The notes below the pieces were generated by a model, which worked only from the letters and a program-made list of their open reading frames with translations, searched no databases and had not been told where the DNA came from. A stretch of DNA of 64,000 nucleotides, from contig DMEZ01000072.1 of the NCBI GenBank assembly GCA_003450735.1, forward strand, positions 22,075 to 86,074, read 5' to 3'. This DNA is from Elusimicrobiota bacterium. Lineage in GTDB: Bacteria; Elusimicrobiota; Elusimicrobia; UBA1565. The first letter of the stretch is position 1; every line of letters begins with the position of its first letter. This document shows positions 58,222-64,000 of this stretch, piece by piece. A program made the translations under genes and the position numbers.

Positions 58222-60506
58222 GGTCTCCCCGCGGCTTGGATCTTCCCGCAGCCGGAGGCGCCGGCCAGGGGGTCGAACGGGACGGTCTTCTTCATGCTCT
58301 GGGTCAGGGCGTCCTCGATGTCGGAGGCGCCCATCTTGCGGAGGGTGAGCTCCGTGGTGGGCTTGTTGAGGTCGTCCTTGACGAGCAGCTCGATGGCGGG
58401 CCGTCCCTGCCCGTCCACCAGGCGCTCCGGCAGCTGCCCCCGCGACTTCGTCAGGCGCATGAGCACCCGGGCGTCCAGCTTCTCGCTGGCGAAGTCCACC
58501 TTCCCGTCGGCGAACGCCAGGAACTGAGGGCCGTCGGAATGGATGAAGCGGATATCCATCTTCCCGTCGTCCACCCGGAAGTCGCCGTACTGCCGGTTGA
58601 AATCGTAGGTCGAGGGCGTGGCCGTGTCGGGGCTGAGGACCGCCTTCGCGTTCATCTCGTGCATGTAGGTGTAGGGCAGGAGGAGCACGCTGAGGACCTT
58701 GTGCGCGGCGCGCACGGTCTGCACGTCGCTGACGATCCCCGGCCCGAAGGCGAGGCGGAACTCCCCGTCCACGTCCTTGAGGCCGCGGGCGATCGACTTG
58801 AGGTCGAAGAGCAGCTCCAGGTTCTGGGTACGGAAATGCGGGCTGAAGGCCTCCGCGACGCGGATGCGCCCCCGGATGTCCGGGAACTTCTTGGGGATGG
58901 AGTGCTTGAAGACCTGCGACCACGGCCGCTGGGGCGGGGGCGGCTCGTCGGCGGCCTTGCGGCGCCGCTCGATGGTCTCGAGGACGGAGACGTAAAAGGC
59001 GTCGGTCTGGAGCTTGTCCAAGCTCAAGTCGCCCACCACCTGGCGGGGAGCCTCCCAGCCCCGGACGCAACCCTTGAAGCCCACCCGGCTGTCGTTCCAG
59101 AGCGCCGAGAAGCCCCGTATGTCGAGGTCCCCCTTGGCGGCGCGCGCGTCGAGCGAGACCTCGTAGAGCACGTGGCCCAGGCCGATGTAGGTGCCCCGCT
59201 TGACCGCGAGGTCGACCGTCTTGAAGCCGTCGGGCGTACGCAGGGAGAGGACGGCGTTCGAGATGCCCTGCGCGGAAGAGATGTTGACCGCGAAGCCGTC
59301 GAGGTCCAGGGAGAGCGTCCCGACCTTCGGCTTGGCCAAAGGCCCCGAGACCGAGGCCGCGCCGCTCAGGGTGCCCGTGAGCGTGCGCCCCGACCAGGCG
59401 GCGTAGTAGCGCGAGGCGCGCTCGAGGTCGAAGCCCCGCAGGGAGGCGTTCATGCGCAGGGTCTTGGCGTCGACGCGGCCGCGGGCGCTGAGGAAGGCCC
59501 CTTCGAGCCCGCCCTCGAGCTGCTCCACCTGGTAGGCGCGCTCCATCCAAGACGTCCCCTCCGGCGCGGGCAGGGCCGCCATCTTCAGGCGCCATACGCT
59601 CGGCGGGACGTCGATGCCGGCGGGGACCTTGGCGAAGCGGGAGAGCAGTCCGGAATCGATGCGGGGGACCTGGACCTTCAGGTCCAGCCGGGGCTGGGCG
59701 AAGTTGCGCAAAGAACCGGAGAGGTCGGCCGTCGCGGGGCCCATCGAGACCGTGAGGCGCTTGGCCGCCACGTAGGCCTCCTCCCTGCGCTTGAAGCCCG
59801 CCAGGGAGAGGACGCCCTTGAACGCCACGTCGGCGTCTATGCGGCGGCCGTCGATGAGGCTGTCCCAGCCGAAGGCGATCTCGGCCGGGAAGGGGGCCTC
59901 GAAGCTGAAATCGTCGAAGGCCATCCGCAGGTCGGAGAAGCGCAGTTCCGTCTTCTTCTTGAGGTCGCGCACCCGCAGCTCGCCGCGCTCGATACGGATC
60001 GCGTCGGCGAACTGCAGGGGCGGCAGGGCGATGCGGCCCTGGGGCTGGGGAGTCGACTTGAAGACGTCCTGCAGGTTCCAGCGGCCGTCCTCCCGGCGGA
60101 CGAGCTCGATGCGCGGGGAGAGCAGGCGGACCAGGCTCAGCTCCAGGCGCCCCGCCAGCAGGGCCGCCAGGTCGTAGCGGATGACGAGGGAGTCGCTGGA
60201 GAGGAAGGTCTCCCCGGGGAAGTCCGGGCTCTCGCGCACGACGAGGCCGTCCACCCGGAGGCCCTGGTGCAGCACCACGGTGACCCGCCGCACGCTCACG
60301 GGCCGATTGAAGGTGCGCTCGAGCTGCTGGGCCACGGACGACTGCAGCCACTCGGGCGTGAGGTAGCGCGAGGCGACCGCGATGCCGACCGCGGTGCCGA
60401 CCACCGCCAGGAAGAGGGCGAGCCCGAGGGTCCAGACGAGGGACCGGCCGATGAGGCGCAGCGTCCTGCCGAGCCGACCGAGGGCGCGCGGCTTCTTCTT
60501 GGGCAT
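58218..60506 (-). CDS. AsmA-family (DUF748-like) envelope protein
   Basis: 762 residues. The N-terminus is basic (MPKKKPRALGRLGRTLRLIG), followed by one membrane helix (about 20-48), then TPEWLQSSVAQQLERTFNRPVSVRRV, the typical start of AsmA proteins. The rest is a long periplasmic beta-rich body. AsmA-like proteins form elongated grooves that move phospholipid between membranes. It is the first gene of the operon that continues with pyrE, purB and rlmI, an unexpected mix of envelope and housekeeping genes. A TAAAAT element lies only 9 bases before the ATG. Confidence 0.82.
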   Translation of the reverse strand: MPKKKPRALGRLGRTLRLIGRSLVWTLGLALFLAVVGTAVGIAVASRYLTPEWLQSSVAQQLERTFNRPVSVRRVTVVLHQGLRVDGLVVRESPDFPGETFLSSDSLVIRYDLAALLAGRLELSLVRLLSPRIELVRREDGRWNLQDVFKSTPQPQGRIALPPLQFADAIRIERGELRVRDLKKKTELRFSDLRMAFDDFSFEAPFPAEIAFGWDSLIDGRRIDADVAFKGVLSLAGFKRREEAYVAAKRLTVSMGPATADLSGSLRNFAQPRLDLKVQVPRIDSGLLSRFAKVPAGIDVPPSVWRLKMAALPAPEGTSWMERAYQVEQLEGGLEGAFLSARGRVDAKTLRMNASLRGFDLERASRYYAAWSGRTLTGTLSGAASVSGPLAKPKVGTLSLDLDGFAVNISSAQGISNAVLSLRTPDGFKTVDLAVKRGTYIGLGHVLYEVSLDARAAKGDLDIRGFSALWNDSRVGFKGCVRGWEAPRQVVGDLSLDKLQTDAFYVSVLETIERRRKAADEPPPPQRPWSQVFKHSIPKKFPDIRGRIRVAEAFSPHFRTQNLELLFDLKSIARGLKDVDGEFRLAFGPGIVSDVQTVRAAHKVLSVLLLPYTYMHEMNAKAVLSPDTATPSTYDFNRQYGDFRVDDGKMDIRFIHSDGPQFLAFADGKVDFASEKLDARVLMRLTKSRGQLPERLVDGQGRPAIELLVKDDLNKPTTELTLRKMGASDIEDALTQSMKKTVPFDPLAGASGCGKIQAAGRP

Positions 60507-60525
60507 CGAAGGGGTATTTTAACTT

Positions 60526-60531
60526 TATAAT
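60526..60531 (+). promoter_or_regulatory. -10 element positioned for a leaderless transcript
   Basis: TATAAT (6 of 6) ends 7 bases before the ATG at 60539, so transcription would begin at or next to the start codon. No matching -35 is visible. The same AT-rich patch holds the minus-strand TAAAAT of the divergent AsmA-type gene. Confidence 0.5.
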
Positions 60532-60538
60532 ATGCCCC

Positions 60539-61465
60539 ATGCCCGCCGCCCTCCTCCTCGCTTTGCTCGTCCTCCCGGCCGGAGGCTACGACCTCGGCGG
60601 GCCCTGCGGCGCCGACGCGTCGAAAGCCCCGTCCCTGGCCGAGATCTCCGCGGCGGAGGAGGATGCGGATTGGAGCCGCGCCCTGAGCCTTCAGAAGGCG
60701 CACCTGCGGGCGCTCTGCTCGAGCGAATCCCGGTGGTCGAAGCTGGCCGACCTCCTGCTGAAGGCCGGACGGAAGGCCGACGCCCTCGAAGCCCTCGAGG
60801 AGATGGACCGCCGGGGCTTCGAAGTGAAGGCCTCGGAGTTCGCGGCCTACCCGGCCTTGAGGAAGTTCCTGGGCAGCGAGGCTTTCCAGGGATCCGCCGC
60901 GGGGAGGAGCGTCGAGGCAAAGCGGCGCGCGTCGCACGCGCGCAAGCGGGGATTCCGGGAGCGCCTCAAGAAGCTGCCCGCCTCCAGCCTCCCCCCGCCC
61001 GAGCACGTCTCGACGGGCGCCTGCCCCTTCGAGTGCTGCGCCTACCGCGAGTGGACCGCCCTCGCGGATACGGAGCTCTTCGAGCGCCCGGGCGGCGGCG
61101 CGCTCTCCGTCAAGGCCGCCGCGGGGACAAAGGTCGCCGCCCTGACCGGCGAGGTCCGGGTCAAGCCCATCCCGCTCGGCGTCGCGGCGGACCGCCCGCC
61201 CTTCGCCAAGGGCGACCTCTTCTTCCTGCTCGACCCGCTGGGCGAGGGCTTCTACCACTACTGGAAAGACGGGCTGGTCGCCGAGGTCCTCGTCGAGCCG
61301 GACGACCACTGCCTGAACCCGGGGCCGGCCTGCTGGGCCGAGTTCGTCTACCCGGGCAGCGCGCTGCGCAGATCGGCGTGGTGGGTCCAGCTCCGGCTGC
61401 CGGACGGCACGCTCGGCTGGACGGACCGCCCGGAGGACTTCGATGGGAAAGACGCCTGCGATTAG
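60539..61465 (+). CDS. Exported protein, unknown, possible SH3-like C-terminus
   Basis: 308 residues with a short signal peptide (MPAALLLALLVLPAGGYDLG). Residues about 30-115 are TPR-like helices (DWSRALSLQKAHLRAL, KADALEALEEMDRRGF). A Cys-rich hinge (GACPFECCAYREW) leads to a beta domain that reads like an SH3-type module (TELFERPGGGA then VKAAAGTKVAALTGEV) and an Asp/Pro-rich end. Six or more Cys in the exported part suggest disulfides. No family recognised. Leaderless-type promoter; the next gene overlaps by 23 bases. Confidence 0.65.
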   Translation: MPAALLLALLVLPAGGYDLGGPCGADASKAPSLAEISAAEEDADWSRALSLQKAHLRALCSSESRWSKLADLLLKAGRKADALEALEEMDRRGFEVKASEFAAYPALRKFLGSEAFQGSAAGRSVEAKRRASHARKRGFRERLKKLPASSLPPPEHVSTGACPFECCAYREWTALADTELFERPGGGALSVKAAAGTKVAALTGEVRVKPIPLGVAADRPPFAKGDLFFLLDPLGEGFYHYWKDGLVAEVLVEPDDHCLNPGPACWAEFVYPGSALRRSAWWVQLRLPDGTLGWTDRPEDFDGKDACD

Positions 61466-62606
61466 GTACGGCCGCCCCCTGAGGCCGCTCTGGCTGCTCC
61501 GCGGCGGGATGGATTTCCTCAACCACGGCTCCTTCGGCGCGGCCCCGAAGAGCGTGCTCGCCGCGCAGGGCGCGTGGCGGCGCGAGATGGAGCGCCAGCC
61601 CGTCGTCCTGCTCGACGGCCGCCTGCCGAAGCTCCTTCGCGGACGGGCCTCCCGGCTCGCCGCTTTCCTCGGCGCGCGCGGGGAGGACCTGGCCTTCGTG
61701 GACAACGCCACGACCGGGGTGAACACCGTCCTGCGCTCCTTCCCCTGGCGCAGGGGCGAGGAGCTTCTCCTCGCCACCCACGCCTACCCGGCCGTGAAGG
61801 CCGCCTCCCTGCACGCCGCGCGCCGCGCCGGAGCCCGCGTGCGACTCGCGCGCATCCCGTTCCCTCCCAAGAGCGAGACCCAGCTCCTGCAGGCCTTCCA
61901 GGCGGCGCTCACGAAGAGGACGCGCCTGGCCGTCATCGACCACGTCAGCTCCCCGACCGCCCTCGTGTTCCCCGTCCGGGAGCTCGCCGCGCTCTGCCGG
62001 AAGGCCGGCGTGAAGGTCTTGGTCGACGGCGCCCACGCCCCCGGCATGCTCGACCTCGACGTGCCCTCCATCGGGGCGGACTGGTACGTCGGCAACTGCC
62101 ACAAGTGGCTCTTCGCCCCGAAGGGCTGCGCCTTCCTGTGGGCGTCCAAGGAAGGGAAGCGGGGGCTCCACCCCCTGTCCATCTCGAGCCGCCTGGACGA
62201 GGGCTTCGCCCCCGAGTTCGACTGGTGCGGGACGAAGGACCCCACCCCCTGGCTGAGCCTGGACGCGGCGCTGGCCTTCTACCGATCCTTGGGAGGAGTG
62301 GCCCTGCGCCGGCGCAACCGGGAGCTCGCCCTTTCGGCCGGCCGCCGGCTGGCCGCGGCCTGGGGGGCCGAGCGGGCGCCGGAGGCGCTCTGCGCCTCGA
62401 TGGTCTCCTTCCTCCTGCCCTTCCGCGGGAAGGCCGGTCCCGACGACGTGAAGCGCATCCACGCGGCGCTCTGGCGGCGGCGCATCGAGGTGCCGCTCTT
62501 CCACCTCGACGGCAAGCTGCTCATCCGCATCAGCGCGCAGGCCTACAACGAGCCGGGCGATTACGAAACGCTGGAGAAGGTTCTGCCGGGCCTGCTGAAG
62601 GGCTAG
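61443..62606 (+). CDS. PLP-dependent class V aminotransferase-fold enzyme (isopenicillin N epimerase-like)
   Basis: 387 residues. FLNHGSFGAAPKSVL is the start motif typical of the epimerase/desulfurase-like subgroup. VDNATTGVNTVL binds phosphate, VDGAHAPGMLDLD contains the PLP Asp-x-His, and NCHKWLFAPKGCAFL holds the PLP Lys in the His-Lys-Trp context. Members include isopenicillin N epimerases and cysteine-desulfurase-like lyases acting on varied amino acids; the substrate here is unknown. It overlaps the preceding exported protein by 23 bases. Confidence 0.88.
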   Translation: MGKTPAIRYGRPLRPLWLLRGGMDFLNHGSFGAAPKSVLAAQGAWRREMERQPVVLLDGRLPKLLRGRASRLAAFLGARGEDLAFVDNATTGVNTVLRSFPWRRGEELLLATHAYPAVKAASLHAARRAGARVRLARIPFPPKSETQLLQAFQAALTKRTRLAVIDHVSSPTALVFPVRELAALCRKAGVKVLVDGAHAPGMLDLDVPSIGADWYVGNCHKWLFAPKGCAFLWASKEGKRGLHPLSISSRLDEGFAPEFDWCGTKDPTPWLSLDAALAFYRSLGGVALRRRNRELALSAGRRLAAAWGAERAPEALCASMVSFLLPFRGKAGPDDVKRIHAALWRRRIEVPLFHLDGKLLIRISAQAYNEPGDYETLEKVLPGLLKG

Positions 62607-62739
62607 ACCTTCCGCAGGGCTTCGGCGAACGCCCGAGCCGAGAGGGCTGCCTCCAAGCCCGGTGGGAGCGTCCTCACTTCCGGGGCGGCTGGGCTGCGCC
62701 TTTCTTGAAGAACGGCTTCATGGCCGGGTCGAGGATCAC
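62607..62739 (-). other. Two micro-ORFs in series after the kinase (GTGA-coupled)
   Basis: On the minus strand a GTG at 62739 overlaps the kinase stop (GTGA) and opens a 21-codon frame ending RKGAAQPPRK-like basic residues (MKPFFKKGAAQPPRK). Its TGA is again in a GTGA that opens a 24-codon frame ending in FAEALRKV and TAG at the palindromic CTAG shared with the aminotransferase stop. Both are too short to identify and may be chance, or the frame-shifted tail of a lost gene. Confidence 0.25.
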
Positions 62740-63980
62740 AGGCTCTTCAACCCCTCCAGGAACTCGAGGGGGCTCGCGATGCGCTTGTCCGGGTCGGGCT
62801 CCAGGGCGGCCGCGAGGAAGGTGTCGACGCCCGGGGGCAGGTCCGGGACGAGCCGGCGCACCGGCGCGTAGCTCCGCCGCCGCTTCTGCTCCAGGTAGTC
62901 CGGCCCCTGGAAGGGGCGCTCCCCGCCGAGGATCTCGTAGAGGGTGACCCCCATCGAGAAGATGTCCGAGCCCGGGCGGGCCTCGCCCTCATGCTGCTCC
63001 GGCGCCATGTAGGAGAGCGTCCCGCAGGACTCCCGCAGGGCGCGGTCCTTGGCCGAACGCGCCAGCCCGAAGTCCATCACCTTCGCGTAGCCTTCCCGGC
63101 AGAGCATCACGTTGGAGGGCTTGAGGTCGCGGTGCAGGACGCCGCCCCGGTGGGCGCAGTCCATCGCCTGGCAGACGAAGCCGAACAGGGTCCGGCACTC
63201 CTCGAGCGGCAGGCGGCCGCGCTCCTCGAGCTCCGCCGAGAGGGGCCGGCCGTCCACGAACTCGAGCACCAGGTAGATCTCCCCGCCCTCCTCCACGACG
63301 TCGTGCACGCCCACGATGTAGGCGTGCGTCAGCCTCGCCGCGACGCGAGCCTCCCGCAGGAAGCGGTCCCTCTCGCGGGCGTCGGTGCGGAGGTCCTCGC
63401 GCATGCGCTTGACCGCCACCTTGCGGTCGAGGTTCCGGTCGAAGGCCTCGTAGACGACCCCCATCCCCCCCTCGCCGACGGGCATGCGGAGCTCGTATTT
63501 CCCCGCGATCAGCGAGGTCGGCAGGGCCCTCACCCCGTCCTGCCGGGGGCGCTCCTTCTTCGGCTTGGGGCGCTCAAGAGCCCGGGGGGCCACGGGCAGG
63601 GCCGGCTCCTCGTCGAGGGCCGCCTTCGAACGCTCGTAGCGCTCCATCGCGTCCTTGAACACGAATCCTTCCGTCCAGAACCGGCCGAACACTTCCGCAG
63701 CGAGCCTCAGGTCTCCCGCCTCCTCGGCGCGCAGGGCGTACTCGTAGTACAGGTCGGGGTGCGCCTTGACGGGGCACTGTCCGCGGAAGACCGGCCAGGC
63801 TTCCTTCATCCGGTCCCAGAGCCCTTCCTCCAGGAACAGCCGGAACGCGGCGGAGTATTCCTCGGCCGTCCAGTCCAGCCGGGGCTTGGCATCGAGCGCC
63901 GCGACCGCCTCGTCGTTGCGGCCGGCCGCCGAGAGCGCCCGCACCCGCAGGGCGGCGTCCCGCGGCTCGGGGGCCTTCAT
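62736..63980 (-). CDS. Ser/Thr protein kinase with N-terminal TPR-like region
   Basis: 414 residues from ATG 63980. A helical TPR-like N-terminus (about 10-125) and a basic Pro-rich linker precede a Hanks-type kinase domain (about 160-410). The domain shows the glycine loop GEGGMGVVYEAFD, Lys191 (KVAVKRM), catalytic HRDLKPSN with Asp285, DFGLA with Asp303, and GTLSYMAPEQ as activation segment. No membrane segment follows. GGAGGT lies 7 bases before the ATG, a good start signal, but the frame stays open to the window edge (TLEVLD reads like coding), so the protein may be longer. Confidence 0.88.
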   Translation of the reverse strand: MKAPEPRDAALRVRALSAAGRNDEAVAALDAKPRLDWTAEEYSAAFRLFLEEGLWDRMKEAWPVFRGQCPVKAHPDLYYEYALRAEEAGDLRLAAEVFGRFWTEGFVFKDAMERYERSKAALDEEPALPVAPRALERPKPKKERPRQDGVRALPTSLIAGKYELRMPVGEGGMGVVYEAFDRNLDRKVAVKRMREDLRTDARERDRFLREARVAARLTHAYIVGVHDVVEEGGEIYLVLEFVDGRPLSAELEERGRLPLEECRTLFGFVCQAMDCAHRGGVLHRDLKPSNVMLCREGYAKVMDFGLARSAKDRALRESCGTLSYMAPEQHEGEARPGSDIFSMGVTLYEILGGERPFQGPDYLEQKRRRSYAPVRRLVPDLPPGVDTFLAAALEPDPDKRIASPLEFLEGLKSL

Positions 63981-64000
63981 GTCCAGGACCTCCAGCGTCT

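Overview
The window is very GC-rich (about 70% by eye), densely packed chromosomal DNA of a Gram-negative (diderm) bacterium. There is an OmpA-type protein, an outer-membrane beta-barrel candidate, a PorV-family protein, an AsmA-type protein and PilB/PilT pilus motors. Large Ala/Pro-rich exported proteins, a PorV-type gene next to a giant FN3 protein, and GTGA/ATGA-coupled operons suggest a lineage such as Elusimicrobiota. That placement is inference; nothing here is a phylogenetic marker that settles it.

Layout. 0-5.9 kb: the first codons of an RmlA-type gene, a DUF4301 protein, tRNA-Phe(GAA), an OmpA-domain protein with an overlapping lipoprotein, and a LonB-like protease coupled to a thioredoxin-fold protein. 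5.9-29.9 kb is an exported-protein region: a two-domain phospholipase D-like protein, a subtilisin, an unknown outer-membrane beta-barrel candidate, a HEXXH metalloprotease, a PorV-family protein, and a single 5441-residue gene with a G8-like domain, a beta-helix, 46 fibronectin-III-like modules in 23 alternating pairs and a type-IX-like C-terminal sorting domain. 30-37.1 kb: mtgA and the addB-addA recombination nuclease, preceded by a NYN-domain gene.

37.2-38.5 kb is a lower-GC accessory patch with two DUF4160/DUF2442 cassettes, one with an internally deleted DUF4160 gene, separated by a strongly structured non-coding block. 38.5-40.7 kb: a small helical protein, glpK and a sugE-type SMR exporter. 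40.7-50.6 kb is a minus-strand operon running pilT, REC-pilB fusion, TPR protein, histidine kinase, zinc-ribbon protein, SF1 helicase and membrane protein. An OmpR-type regulator is divergent from it, followed by a Cys-rich protein and a DUF4384 protein. 53.1-60.5 kb is a minus-strand housekeeping operon (AsmA-type, pyrE, MFS, purB, SAM hydroxide adenosyltransferase, rlmI). The right end has a secreted protein, a class-V aminotransferase fold enzyme and a Ser/Thr kinase.

The points I rate highest are: (1) the giant FN3 protein translationally coupled to PorV, which looks like a type-IX-style cargo/shuttle unit; (2) a 60-nt coding module shared by the phospholipase D and metalloprotease genes with conserved off-bias codons; (3) the tandem DUF4160/DUF2442 cassettes and the folded block between them; (4) the REC-PilB fusion embedded with a kinase and opposite a response regulator.
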